From positions 1 through 26,279 of the forward strand of contig CATWID010000025.1 in assembly GCA_958350755.1 (NCBI GenBank): a DNA stretch of 26,279 bases, given 5' to 3'. Below the pieces are notes generated by a model. It did no database searches. It was given only the letters and a program-made list of their open reading frames with translations, and was not told where the DNA came from. Source of the DNA: an uncultured Collinsella sp. (lineage in GTDB: Bacteria; Actinomycetota; Coriobacteriia; Coriobacteriales; Coriobacteriaceae). The stretch's first letter is position 1. Every line of letters starts with the position of its first letter. The position numbers were made by a program, and so were the translations under genes. Shown piece by piece: positions 6,951 through 15,189 of this stretch.

Positions 6951-8171
6951 TTATGCCCCAACTTGGCCGCTCGCGTCCCAGAGCACGTTATCGGCGAGCG
7001 CGATTAGCACCTGCTGACAACGAACGATATCGGCATGGGGCACATATTCGTTGGGCTTGTGTGCGAGCGCGAGCGACCCGGGACCGTAGCTCATGCAATT
7101 GCGGTTGCCTGTCTTGCCGGCAATGACGGCGGTGTCGGTGTAGCCGGTAAAGAAGCCGACGGTCGTGTCCGCGTCCGTCACGTCATCGGCGGCACGCTTG
7201 AGCGCTGCTAGAAGGGGAGAGTTCGGGTCGCGCTCGATGGCGGGGCGGTCGCCCGTCACGGTGTAGCTGCCATGGCAACCGGGAACGGCGGCTTCGGCGA
7301 CGGCGATGGCCTGCTCTACCATGCGCGTCGCGGCGGCCGTATCGGTCGGCGGGGTCAGACGCATGTCGACCCAGACTTTGGCGCGGTCGGGCACGACATA
7401 GGGGCGATATCCGCCCTCGATTTGGCCAAACGTGATGGTCGAAGACCCCAGTTCATCGTGCGCGGGCAGCGCCACAAACACGCGACGGAGCGAACACACG
7501 ACCTCGGCCATGGCGGCGACGGCATCCGCGCCCTTCCACGGCTGGCTCGCATGCGCCGTTACGCCAGCCATTTCAATCTCGAACCACGTGCGCCCCTTGT
7601 GCGCCACCTGAATCTGTCCGTCGGTGGGTTCGGTGTCCAGCACCCATTCACGCGAGCCGACCCAGCCGGCATCGATCGCGGCCTCTGAGCCGCGCATAAA
7701 GTCTTCCTCGTCGACCGAGCAGATGAGCGAAAAGCCGCGGCGGGGCAACGCGCCATCCGCCGCCACGCGCTCGAGCGTATGGATCAGTGCGGCAATAGCG
7801 CAGGCCAGGCCACCCTTCATATCGCAGGCACCGCGGCCATAGAGTTTATCGTCGCGCACAACCGCCCCAAGCGGTGCGATGTCTGCGTCCCAGCCATCGC
7901 CCAAGGTGACGGTATCCATGTGGCAGATATAGATCAGCCGCGGCTCGTCGCTTTGGCCCGGCACGGTGACTTTAAGGTTGCGGCGCCCGGGCAGCACTTC
8001 GAGCTCTTCAATCTGCACGGCATCGAGCGCAGAACTATCAAGTTGTGCCAGCTGCTGCTCAATGAGCCTCTTAATGAAGCGCTCAATTTCATCCTCATAC
8101 GCGCCCGGGTCTGAGCTGTCGATCCGCACAAGCTCCTGCGCAAGCCGCCAGGCAAAGTCCTCATCAACCAT
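6951..8171 (-). CDS. M20-family metallopeptidase/deacylase (ArgE/DapE type)
   Basis: A 406-residue cytoplasmic zinc hydrolase that cleaves peptide or N-acyl amide bonds. Visible active-site elements are H84 and D86 in ICHMDTVTLG, D117 in YGRGACDMKGG, the general-base EE at 155-156 in CSVDEEDFMRGS, D179/E181 in VLDTEPTDG, and the late histidine in LAHKPNEYV. The insert around residues 190-310, with VTAHASQP, is the dimerisation domain. The start chosen is the ATG with GAGG six bases upstream; an in-frame TTG further up has no site. Length and order are normal for M20 acetylornithine deacetylase, succinyl-diaminopimelate desuccinylase or dipeptidase-like enzymes. The context does not decide which, so no symbol is given. 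Confidence 0.85.
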   Translation of the reverse strand: MVDEDFAWRLAQELVRIDSSDPGAYEDEIERFIKRLIEQQLAQLDSSALDAVQIEELEVLPGRRNLKVTVPGQSDEPRLIYICHMDTVTLGDGWDADIAPLGAVVRDDKLYGRGACDMKGGLACAIAALIHTLERVAADGALPRRGFSLICSVDEEDFMRGSEAAIDAGWVGSREWVLDTEPTDGQIQVAHKGRTWFEIEMAGVTAHASQPWKGADAVAAMAEVVCSLRRVFVALPAHDELGSSTITFGQIEGGYRPYVVPDRAKVWVDMRLTPPTDTAAATRMVEQAIAVAEAAVPGCHGSYTVTGDRPAIERDPNSPLLAALKRAADDVTDADTTVGFFTGYTDTAVIAGKTGNRNCMSYGPGSLALAHKPNEYVPHADIVRCQQVLIALADNVLWDASGQVGA

Positions 8172-8325
8172 ATGCAACCTCACAATCAGTCTGCTTTCCA
8201 AACCGATTGTAAGCCTCTTGAGAGATCCGCGGCGTGCGCGCAGCGGTATTTACCGTTCGCAGGCCGAGCCAGCGCGTTTGCCGTCCGAGCGGGTTTACAA
8301 GCGACGCGGTGGGTACGTACCCTTC

Positions 8326-9375
8326 ATGGACGACATGCTGTGCGACATATCTGCCTTTCGGTATCACCGGATACCCCCACAGGTCTTGGCAATAATGCCG
8401 GACCTGCCTGATTCTGTAGACGATCCGCGCAGGGAGCATCTTAGTGAGCACCCGCTCGTCAAGCATTTCCTGGGCACCCCGTTACACGTGTTGGCGCAGG
8501 GCAGCTGCGGACGTAAGGGCGATCGCATTGTCAGGCATGTTTGGAACGGGGAGAGGCCGTTTGATTCCATGCGGCAGACGGAGTTTGGCCTCGATGTCGC
8601 GTCCCCGCTCTTTACCCTGCTGACCCTGGCTTCCTCGGTCTCAAACGAGCGTTTAATCATGTGCATGTATGAGATGTGCGGCACCTTTGCCGTGTGCAAG
8701 ATTGCGCCTCAGGTAAAGTCGGCACTTGAGCAGGCATATGGGAGCCGATGGAGTGACGCACGGTCGGGCTGGGAAAACGTAAAGGATGTCTCGGGGAATC
8801 CAACGGACTTGTGGAAACGACCTCCCTTGATCGAGCTCTCTGAGCTTACAGAGTTCGTCGATAAGGTCCGGGGGCTCCGCGGCGCTAAAACGTTCATACG
8901 AGCCGCGAAATGCATTACGGGGGTGGCAGCATCGCCGCTCGAGGTCCAGGCTTCGATGCTGTTTGGCCTTACGAGGTTGCGCGGCGGCGAAGGGCTGAGC
9001 CTTACCAATAACGTTGAGATTCGTATGACGCGCAGCGCCCGCCTGATTTCGGGGCTTGATAGGCGCTATGCCGATATCCTGCTGGCAAATAAGGACGGCA
9101 GTCGAGAGTGTCTGGTTGAATGCCAAGGTAAAGCCATTCACGGATCCATTGAATCCAAGATCTCGGACTCCGATCGAACGACGGCCTTGCAAGCCATGGG
9201 ATATCCCGTCGTTCTGATGACCTATGGTCAGCTGGCCGACTTCGATGCCTTCCGCGTGGTGATGGAGCTCATCATGTCCTATCTCGATGTGCCGCTGAAA
9301 GACAAGACGCCGCGACAGCAGGAGCTCGAACGGCGGCTTCGTGAGGAGATTTTTATCGATTGGGCGGGAATGTAG
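8326..9375 (+). CDS. hypothetical protein with AbiEi/DUF559-like layout and possible PD-(D/E)XK nuclease core
   Basis: A 349-residue protein I can place only by layout. It opens with DISAFRYHRIPPQVL. A central block FGLDVASPLFTLLTLASSV (87-105) resembles the ASPxRTxxDLA segment of AbiEi-like antitoxin or DUF559 proteins. The C-terminal part has SPLEVQASML (203-212), RRYADILLANKDG (247-259) and RECLVECQGKAIHG (260-273). The E206, D250, E265-x-Q267-G-K269 spacing fits a PD-(D/E)XK-type endonuclease fold. The start is uncertain: ATG 8326 lacks a clear SD, and ATG 8335 is possible. Several codons rare in the neighbouring genes, such as AGG and ATA, occur here, which hints at acquisition. It stands alone between an M20 gene and serA. 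Nuclease function is inferred. Confidence 0.6.
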   Translation: MDDMLCDISAFRYHRIPPQVLAIMPDLPDSVDDPRREHLSEHPLVKHFLGTPLHVLAQGSCGRKGDRIVRHVWNGERPFDSMRQTEFGLDVASPLFTLLTLASSVSNERLIMCMYEMCGTFAVCKIAPQVKSALEQAYGSRWSDARSGWENVKDVSGNPTDLWKRPPLIELSELTEFVDKVRGLRGAKTFIRAAKCITGVAASPLEVQASMLFGLTRLRGGEGLSLTNNVEIRMTRSARLISGLDRRYADILLANKDGSRECLVECQGKAIHGSIESKISDSDRTTALQAMGYPVVLMTYGQLADFDAFRVVMELIMSYLDVPLKDKTPRQQELERRLREEIFIDWAGM

Positions 9376-9652
9376 TCGCGCGGTGGGTAAACGGTAGCGC
9401 GAGCTAGAGTTCTGGTCGCAAAAAGGCTTCAATTTTGCCTTGGAGGGACCCTAAAAATGCTATCTAGAATAAGTTGTTTCGGAAAATAGACAGTCAACTT
9501 ACATTCGGCACATAGAGACCGATTTTTACCTACTAAAGTCCCTGATAAAGCTGTTTATCAAAGCGGGCGTGCTTAGCGACTGGAGCCTCACTATCGATTA
9601 TCTGAAAAAACTTGTTCTGGGTATCATTTTAAAGACGTCCGGAGCAACAAAA
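9376..9652. other. AT-rich intergenic stretch without a gene
   Basis: No coding frame of convincing composition. A weak stem AAGGC/GCCTT (9423-9427 with 9437-9441) and a block ending GACCGATTTTTACCTACTAA near 9510-9535 are the only notable features. The latter distantly recalls the TTTTGACTAC repeat seen at 15033 and 26201. Base composition is clearly lower in G+C than the flanking genes. Confidence 0.4.
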
Positions 9653-9686
9653 TCGCCCCCCGTTTCGTGAAAACGGGAGGGGGCGA
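9653..9686 (-). terminator. terminator of the serC-serA operon
   Basis: On the minus strand a G/C-rich stem of about 14-15 pairs with one mismatch (TCGCCCCC arm against GGGGGCGA, continuing into CGTTT/AAACG) is followed by TTTTG. It lies 40 bases past the serA stop. Confidence 0.8.
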
Positions 9687-9725
9687 ATGGGCTTCGTGGT
9701 CTGTCTGGCAGGCTTGGCACCGGCG

Positions 9726-10889
9726 CTATTTAATCACGCGCACGCGATACATCGACGGAATCTGCTTGAGCGCCTCGATCGTGCTGCCGTCCAGGTGCTC
9801 ATCGGTGTCGAACATGGTGTAGGCGTTCTCGCCAGCGGACTCGTTGGTCATGCGCTGCACATTGGCGTTGTCCTTGGCGAGAATGGCCGTGATCTGGCCG
9901 ATCATGTTGGGCACGTTGGCATGCAGGCAGGCAATGCGGCTTGCGGCGCGCGCCTTGCCCATGCTGCAGGCGGGGTAGTTGACGCTGTGCGCGATGTTGC
10001 CGTTTTCCAGGTAATCCTTGAGCTCGCTGATGGCCATGTCGGCGCAGTTGGCCTCGGCCTCGCCGGTGCCGGCGCCCGAATGCGTGGTGATAAACGTATT
10101 GGGCATCTTGACGGTCTTGGGCGTGGCAAAGTCGCAGCTAAACCAGCTGAGCTTGCCCTCGCGCAGGGCGGCGTCGACGGCGTCCTCGTCAATGATGGTC
10201 TCGCGCGCGTAGTTGATGAGCACGGCGTCGGGCGCCAGCAGGTTAATCTGCTCGGTGCTGATCATGCCGATGGTGTCTGCCTTGCTGGGCACGTGCACGG
10301 TGAGGTAGTCGCAGCCGCGGCACAGATCCTCGAGCGTGCCCACGCGCTGCACCTCGCGGCTCAGCACCCACGCGTGCTCGACGGAAATGAACGGATCATA
10401 GCCGTAGACGTCCATGCCCAGGTCGACGCAGGCGTTGGCGACCTTGGAGCCTACGTTGCCCAGGCCGATGACGCCGATGCGCTTGCCCTTGAGCTCGCGG
10501 CCCACAAAGGCCTTTTTGGCCTTCTCGGCGTCGACCTGGATCTCGGGGTCGTCGGCGTTGTCGCGCACCCAGTTCATCGACTGCACGACGCCGCGGCTCG
10601 AAAGCACCAGCATGCCCAGGACGAGCTCCTTGACGGCGTTGCTGTTGGCACCGGGGGAGTTAAAGACGACGACGCCCTTCTTGGCGTACTCCTCGACGGG
10701 GATGTTGTTGACGCCGGCGCCGCAGCGGGCGATGGCGCGGATGCCCTCGGGCAGCTCGTGGCCGTGCAGGTCGGTGGAGCGCATCAGAATAGCGTCGGCC
10801 TCCTCGGCGGTGCCCACAAACTCGTAGCCCTCGCCAAATTCGACTTTGCCGTCCTTGGTAATGTCGTCGATGGTTTTAATCTTGCGCAT
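9726..10889 (-). CDS. serA: D-3-phosphoglycerate dehydrogenase
   Basis: A 387-residue enzyme oxidising 3-phosphoglycerate to 3-phosphohydroxypyruvate, the first step of serine synthesis. The NAD-binding motif GVIGLGNVGSKVA lies at 139-151, with YDP (164-166) after the second strand. R229 in NYARE is the conserved substrate arginine, and H270 is the likely catalytic histidine. Residues 318-387 form a C-terminal ACT domain (NVPNMIGQITAIL), which suggests serine feedback. The histidine segment reads TTHSGAGT rather than the usual TPHLGAST, and the acid region reads CDFATPK rather than DVFExEP; related short SerA proteins also carry a DFPxPK variant. AAGGAG precedes the ATG by seven bases. It lies 69 bases downstream of serC in one operon; a GCCCGC/GCGGGC hairpin (10943-10959) sits in the gap. 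Confidence 0.93.
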   Translation of the reverse strand: MRKIKTIDDITKDGKVEFGEGYEFVGTAEEADAILMRSTDLHGHELPEGIRAIARCGAGVNNIPVEEYAKKGVVVFNSPGANSNAVKELVLGMLVLSSRGVVQSMNWVRDNADDPEIQVDAEKAKKAFVGRELKGKRIGVIGLGNVGSKVANACVDLGMDVYGYDPFISVEHAWVLSREVQRVGTLEDLCRGCDYLTVHVPSKADTIGMISTEQINLLAPDAVLINYARETIIDEDAVDAALREGKLSWFSCDFATPKTVKMPNTFITTHSGAGTGEAEANCADMAISELKDYLENGNIAHSVNYPACSMGKARAASRIACLHANVPNMIGQITAILAKDNANVQRMTNESAGENAYTMFDTDEHLDGSTIEALKQIPSMYRVRVIK

Positions 10890-10958
10890 GAAAAACTCCT
10901 TAGCGGATTTGTTTATAACAAGTGGTTTGAAGTGGCTGGTCGGCCCGCTCGTTGCGGG

Positions 10959-12083
10959 CTAGTTAGATCGCGGACTCAAACTATGCTGCGCTTCGAAGTC
11001 CTTCATGTACGAGACAAGTGCCTGCACGTCTTCCATGGTTACGGCGTTGTAGACGCTGGCGCGCATGCCGCCCACCAGGCGATGGCCCTTGACGTTTTGA
11101 ATCTGGTGCTTGGCCGCGCCTGCGACAAAGGCCGCGTCGAGGTCGGCATCGCCGGTACGGAACGTGACGTTGGCGATGGAGCGACTGTCTGTCTGTGCGG
11201 TGCCGTGGAACAGCACGCTGTGCTCGAGCAGGTTATAGAGCAGGTTGGCCTTGGCCCAGTTGCGTTCGGCCATGGCGGCAAGTCCACCGGTCTGCTCAAC
11301 CCAACGGAACACCTTGCCGCACACGTAGATACCAAAGGTGTTGGGCGTGTTGAGCATGGAGCCCTTGGCGGCCTGGGTCTTAAGGTCCATGTACTGCGGC
11401 GTCTGCGCAAAGGCTGGACCGTCGGTGATCAGGTCGTCGCGCACGATAACCACGGTGACGCCCGCGGCGCCGGCGTTTTTCTGAGCGCCGGCGTAGATGA
11501 GTCCGTAGCGCTCGACGTCGAGCGGCTGCGACAAAAAGCAGCTCGAGACATCGGCGACCAGCGGTACGTCGCCGAAGTTAGGCAGCTCGTGGTACATGGT
11601 GCCAAAGATGGTGTTGTTCTGGCAGATGTAGACGTAGTCGAGCCCGCCGCCCGCGGCCTCGGCGGCAATGCGCGCGTTGATGTCGGCCATGGCGGGAATG
11701 CGGTCGAAATTGGCGTCCTCGGAGCTCGCGAGCAGCACGGCCTCGCCGTACTTGGCGGCTTCCTTGTACGCCTTGTTGGCGAAGTTGCCGGTCACGACGT
11801 AGCCGGCGCGGCCGCGGCGCATGAGGTTCATCGGGATGCCCGCAAACTGCAGCGTGGCGCCGCCCTGCAAAAACAGAACACGGTAGTTATCGGGGATGCT
11901 CAGCAGGCGGCGCAGGGTTGCCTCGGCGTCGTCGATGATCTGCTGGTACATGCTAGATCGATGGCTCATCTCGAGCACGGACATGCCGCAACTGCGGTAG
12001 TCCATCATCTCGTCGGCGATCTCGGCGAGCACGCTTGTAGGCAGTGCGGCCGGGCCAGCTGAGAAGTTGTGCACACGTGCCAT
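10959..12083 (-). CDS. serC: phosphoserine aminotransferase
   Basis: A 374-residue PLP-dependent class V aminotransferase that converts 3-phosphohydroxypyruvate and glutamate to phosphoserine and 2-oxoglutarate. The N-terminus HNFSAGPAALP is diagnostic. SHRSSMYQQII (40-50), FLQGGATLQFAGIPMNL (71-87) and TGNFANKAYKEA follow the family pattern. K202 in YAGAQKNAG forms the Schiff base with PLP. HRLVGGMRASVYNAV near the C-terminus holds the phosphate-binding residues. Length is that of the bacterial enzyme. It is first in the serC-serA operon. The start is the ATG 11 bases after AGGGG. No phosphoserine phosphatase gene is next to it; the two histidine phosphatases at 4.9-6.1 kb are not obvious candidates. 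Confidence 0.95.
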   Translation of the reverse strand: MARVHNFSAGPAALPTSVLAEIADEMMDYRSCGMSVLEMSHRSSMYQQIIDDAEATLRRLLSIPDNYRVLFLQGGATLQFAGIPMNLMRRGRAGYVVTGNFANKAYKEAAKYGEAVLLASSEDANFDRIPAMADINARIAAEAAGGGLDYVYICQNNTIFGTMYHELPNFGDVPLVADVSSCFLSQPLDVERYGLIYAGAQKNAGAAGVTVVIVRDDLITDGPAFAQTPQYMDLKTQAAKGSMLNTPNTFGIYVCGKVFRWVEQTGGLAAMAERNWAKANLLYNLLEHSVLFHGTAQTDSRSIANVTFRTGDADLDAAFVAGAAKHQIQNVKGHRLVGGMRASVYNAVTMEDVQALVSYMKDFEAQHSLSPRSN

Positions 12084-12217
12084 CTTCTAGTTCCCCTCGT
12101 AGTCGTTTGAACGTTCGGGATACTTTAGCACAGTGCAGCGCCGGGTGCGACCGCATCACGGTAAAACTCGAGTGCGCCGCTATGATTTACAGGATGGTTA
12201 CATGGGGGAGGGTTGCT

Positions 12218-12295
12218 TTACTCCTCGGGCAAATCCAAATCTGCGAGCGAAGGCATGAGGTTCTCTAGGCGCTTGATTTCTTCGTCGCAAATTAG
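12218..12295 (-). pseudogene. possible C-terminal remnant of a protein gene
   Basis: Between the antiporter stop and serC, the minus strand encodes a 25-codon open stretch, LICDEEIKRLENLMPSLADL and five more residues, that ends in TAA and is preceded by an in-frame stop with no start codon. Its charged, helical composition resembles a real protein tail. It may be the leftover end of a deleted gene or chance. Confidence 0.2.
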
Positions 12296-12309
12296 CTAAC
12301 CCCTGGTCA

Positions 12310-13911
12310 CTACGACGCCAGTGTGGCGATGACAGCTTCGTCGCCGGCGTGGACTTGGGTGTTGCCGTCGGGGATGATCGTTTGGCCTTCGCGCTTGAGC
12401 ATCACCACGATAAACGGGTGCTTGCCCTGCGGCACGTCGCGCAGGCGCTGACCGGCCAGGCGACCGTGGGGAGTCACGGTGACCTCGCGCAGCGTAACCT
12501 CGGCACGCTCTTCAAACGTTGGCGCGGCCATAACCAGAAGGTCGCCTTCTTCGATCACGGTATCCCCGTTGGGCAGCACCGGGTGCGCTCCATCGCGCAG
12601 CACCAGGACCACGAGCATATCCGTCGCACTGCCAATATCCGCGAGCGAGCGTCCGGCAAACGGATGGCCCGCGCCCACCTTGAGCTTGACGAACGACATA
12701 CCGTCCTCGTCGCGGTAATCGTTAAAGGTGCGGCGCACATCGCCTTCCGCGTCGATCATGTCGAGCTTCTTTGCCACCGCCGGCAGCAGCGAGCCCTGCA
12801 CCACAATGCTCGACACAGCAATCACAAACACCAGGTCAAATAGGTCGTGACCGCCGGGAATACCGGTCACCACGGCAAAGAGGCTAAATACGACCGAAGC
12901 CGCGCCGCGCAGACCCGCCCAGCTTATGAGCGCTACCTGGCGAGGGTTCGTCTTAAAGGGCGCCAGCAGCACGCCAACGGCGATGGGGCGGCTCACGAAG
13001 AGCATAAACGCCATGAGCGCCAGACCCGGTAGCAGCATTTGCGGCAGGCGTGCGGGCGTCACGAGCAGGCCCAGCAAGAAGAAGATGGTCATCTCGGCCA
13101 TTTCGGTGAGGGTATCGAAGAAGTGCGCCATCTCGACCTTGCCGGTAATGTCGCTGGCTCCCAGCACAATACCGGCCAGGTACACGGCCAAAAAGCCATT
13201 GCCGCCCAGGTAACTCGGCAGCGCGTAGGCCACGATGGCCACCGCGAACAAGAAGATGGTCTGCGCGCCCTCGGCCGTTGCGCGTGCGCGCTCTATCAGG
13301 CGGCTGGATGCCCAGCCGATGGCAAGACCCAACCCCACGCCTAGGATGATCTGCTTGGCCAGCAGCACGGGGATGTTAATGTCGCCGCCGGCCGCGAGTG
13401 TGGCGAGCACGGCGGTGAGCATGTAAGCGACGGGGTCGTTGGAGCCCGATTCGACCTCGAGCAGCGAGTCGGTGCCGCCCCTCAGCGACAGGCTGTGCTC
13501 GCGCAGCACGCTAAAGACGCTGGCCGCGTCGGTGGATGCCACGACCGATCCCAACAGCAGGCCACCAATCCAGTCAAAACCCAGCACGAAGTGCGCAAAC
13601 GCACCCGTAATGCCGGCAGTGATGACGACGCCGAGCGTGCTCAGCAATACCGCGGGCACGGCAACGGGTTTGGCACGGTCGATATTGGTGTTAAAGCCGC
13701 CGTAGAACATGATGAACAGCAGCGCCGTGCTGCAGACGGTTTCGGTGAGCGCGTAGTCGCTAAATTCGATGTGCGCCGGCCCGTTGACGCCCAACAGCAT
13801 GCCGAGCGCGATAAAGATGAGCAGGGTGGGGAAGGGGAGTTTTTTGCCGACGGGCTTGATGGTCAGGCACAGAATAATAACGAGGCCGATAAAGAGAAGG
13901 ATCTGGTTCAT
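12310..13911 (-). CDS. potassium/proton antiporter, NhaP2/CvrA-like, with C-terminal regulatory domain
   Basis: A 533-residue CPA1-type cation:proton antiporter of the inner membrane. About twelve transmembrane segments occupy residues 1-390. The transport core shows STDAASVFSVL (126-136) and ESGSNDPVAYML (152-163), whose ND pair corresponds to the ion- and proton-binding site. WAGLRGAASVVFS (about 332-344) holds a conserved arginine. The cytoplasmic end (about 400-533) resembles RCK_C/TrkA_C modules: one around GHPFAGRSLADIG to EEGDLLVMAAP, and a second-like repeat around RLAGQRLRDVPQG to HAGDEAVIATL. This fits the K+/H+ antiporters with ligand-gated tails that set cytoplasmic K+ and pH. The SD is weak: GGAG lies about 12 bases before the ATG. 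No partner gene adjoins. Confidence 0.88.
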   Translation of the reverse strand: MNQILLFIGLVIILCLTIKPVGKKLPFPTLLIFIALGMLLGVNGPAHIEFSDYALTETVCSTALLFIMFYGGFNTNIDRAKPVAVPAVLLSTLGVVITAGITGAFAHFVLGFDWIGGLLLGSVVASTDAASVFSVLREHSLSLRGGTDSLLEVESGSNDPVAYMLTAVLATLAAGGDINIPVLLAKQIILGVGLGLAIGWASSRLIERARATAEGAQTIFLFAVAIVAYALPSYLGGNGFLAVYLAGIVLGASDITGKVEMAHFFDTLTEMAEMTIFFLLGLLVTPARLPQMLLPGLALMAFMLFVSRPIAVGVLLAPFKTNPRQVALISWAGLRGAASVVFSLFAVVTGIPGGHDLFDLVFVIAVSSIVVQGSLLPAVAKKLDMIDAEGDVRRTFNDYRDEDGMSFVKLKVGAGHPFAGRSLADIGSATDMLVVLVLRDGAHPVLPNGDTVIEEGDLLVMAAPTFEERAEVTLREVTVTPHGRLAGQRLRDVPQGKHPFIVVMLKREGQTIIPDGNTQVHAGDEAVIATLAS

Positions 13912-14025
13912 GGATGGTGTCCGCTCCTGGGTGGTTGGCGTGGCACGGTCAGTTGTCTGCGGTTATTTGTACCCAAAGATGGTGGGTTTATGGGGTTGGA
14001 TTGCGGGCGTGCGCGATATCGTCAT

Positions 14026-14040
14026 AGACGGCTGCCGTCT
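14026..14040. promoter_or_regulatory. 15-bp palindrome between divergent genes
   Basis: AGACGGC and GCCGTCT are perfect arms around a central T. It lies in the 253-bp gap between the antiporter (-) and the phosphatase (+). It could be an operator for either; no regulator is identified. Confidence 0.3.
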
Positions 14041-14060
14041 TTGCCTCTGCTTGGAAACCC

Positions 14061-14089
14061 TTTCCAGCTTTATTGCAACGGAGTACAAT
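14061..14089 (+). promoter_or_regulatory. candidate promoter of the PPP-family phosphatase
   Basis: TTTCCA (14061-14066) and TACAAT (14084-14089) are 17 bases apart. The -10 is a good match and the -35 is fair. Transcription would begin near 14096. Confidence 0.45.
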
Positions 14090-14100
14090 GGGTAACGTTT

Positions 14101-14117
14101 AAGTTCAACTTGAAGTT
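14101..14117. promoter_or_regulatory. operator-like palindrome at the phosphatase transcript start
   Basis: AAGTTCAACTTGAAGTT is a 17-base palindrome with one mismatched pair (core TTCAA-C-TTGAA). It lies just downstream of the TACAAT box. A GC hairpin (TTGCGGC with GCCGCAA, 14122-14146) then lies directly before the SD. Both could influence expression. Confidence 0.35.
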
Positions 14118-14164
14118 TTAGTTGCGGCGCCGGGCTTCGGCCGCAATGCAAGGAGAGGCGTACC

Positions 14165-15004
14165 ATGGCGATCTATGTGACATCTGATGCTCACGGGCAC
14201 GTGCGTGCGCTTGACGAGGCCCTGTCTAAGATCTCGTTGACGTCCGACGACACGCTGTACGTGCTGGGCGACATGATCGATCGCGGGCCCGATCCGGTCG
14301 GCGTTATTAAGCTCGTGCGCTCGCTGCCCAACGCCCGCGTGCTCAAGGGTAATCACGAGCAGATCATGCTCGATGCCATCATTGGCCAGGATCCGCTCGA
14401 TGCCGAGACCTGGGATATCAACGGTGGCTGGACGACGCGCGAGCAGCTCAACGACATGGAATTTGAGGCATACGAGGAGCTCGTGCGATGGATGGCCGCG
14501 CTGCCGCTCTACGCGGTGGCCGAGACCGAGGAGCGCCCGTATCTGCTGGTACATGCTGGAATCGAGATGAAGGCGGCGCGCGCGTTTTTGCTTGAGCATG
14601 GCGTCGATTGTGCCGATGGCGTCGGAGCGGTGGGTGCCGATCGCGAGCTGCTGCAGCAGATGCTCGCGGTGCAGTCGTCCGATGACCTGCTGTGGATTCG
14701 TCACGGCTATTGGGATGCGCCGACGGGACTGCTTTCTGCCGAGGGCGAGGGCCCGGTCGTGGTGAGCGGCCACACGCCCACGGTGTCGCTTGGGCGCTAT
14801 TGCGTGGTGGATGGCCTGGCGGGGCTCGATGAGGAATCGGGCCGGGGGCGTTTTGTGTGCCTGGGCGGCGAGGATACCGCCGGCGTGCCCGATCGCATCG
14901 ATATCGACTGCGCCGCCGCCACCGGCTCCGAGTTCGGCCGCGTCGGCATCCTGCGCCTGGATGACGGGGCCGAGTTCTATGCGAACATCAACCCGGGCGA
15001 ATAA
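14165..15004 (+). CDS. metallophosphoesterase, PPP-type serine/threonine phosphatase
   Basis: A 279-residue metal-dependent phosphatase. The PPP signature blocks are all present and ordered: SDAHGH (7-12, DxH), GDMIDRGP (35-42, GDxxDRG), KGNHE (61-65, GNHE), the metal-binding H130 in LLVHAG, and SGHTP (201-205). It belongs with the bacterial PrpA/ApaH-like phosphatases, which dephosphorylate proteins or hydrolyse dinucleoside polyphosphates in the cytoplasm; the substrate is not determined. A strong AAGGAGAGG lies six bases before the ATG. The gene appears monocistronic, with its own promoter-like region and palindrome upstream, and it ends with a strong terminator at 15133-15176. Confidence 0.87.
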   Translation: MAIYVTSDAHGHVRALDEALSKISLTSDDTLYVLGDMIDRGPDPVGVIKLVRSLPNARVLKGNHEQIMLDAIIGQDPLDAETWDINGGWTTREQLNDMEFEAYEELVRWMAALPLYAVAETEERPYLLVHAGIEMKAARAFLLEHGVDCADGVGAVGADRELLQQMLAVQSSDDLLWIRHGYWDAPTGLLSAEGEGPVVVSGHTPTVSLGRYCVVDGLAGLDEESGRGRFVCLGGEDTAGVPDRIDIDCAAATGSEFGRVGILRLDDGAEFYANINPGE

Positions 15005-15032
15005 TCGGTGCAAAGGGTAGCTAATTTGGGAC

Positions 15033-15055
15033 GGGGCTTTTTTGACTACTTTCGA
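15033..15055 (+). repeat. TTTTGACTAC repeat, plus-strand copy
   Basis: GGGG, a short T-rich run, TTTTGACTAC and TTTCGA occur in this order. The same order, with TTTTGACTAC and TTTCGA exact, is found on the minus strand at 26224-26201. Both copies lie in intergenic DNA shortly past a gene end, next to a GGGACGGGG. Confidence 0.5.
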
Positions 15056-15132
15056 AGAGTAGCGCCTTCTTGCTCGGTAAGCGCTAGAAATGAGGAGCGT
15101 CTGCGTCCTCGGCAGCGCGAAAATGCTCGAAA

Positions 15133-15176
15133 AACCGTCGCAACGGAGTCAAACGACGTCGCGACGGTTCTTTTTT
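15133..15176 (+). terminator. intrinsic terminator of the phosphatase gene
   Basis: AACCGTCGC (15133-15141) pairs with GCGACGGTT (15161-15169), followed by C and six T. It is about 130 bases past the stop codon. Confidence 0.8.
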
Positions 15177-15189
15177 GGCTGCCCGCTGG

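Noticed and set aside
9687..12062. A 791-codon open frame on the plus strand across serA and serC
   Set aside because: It is exactly antisense to two well-supported enzymes. Its Gly/Ala/Val/His-rich composition is what high-GC complementary frames give, and it has no recognisable domain.
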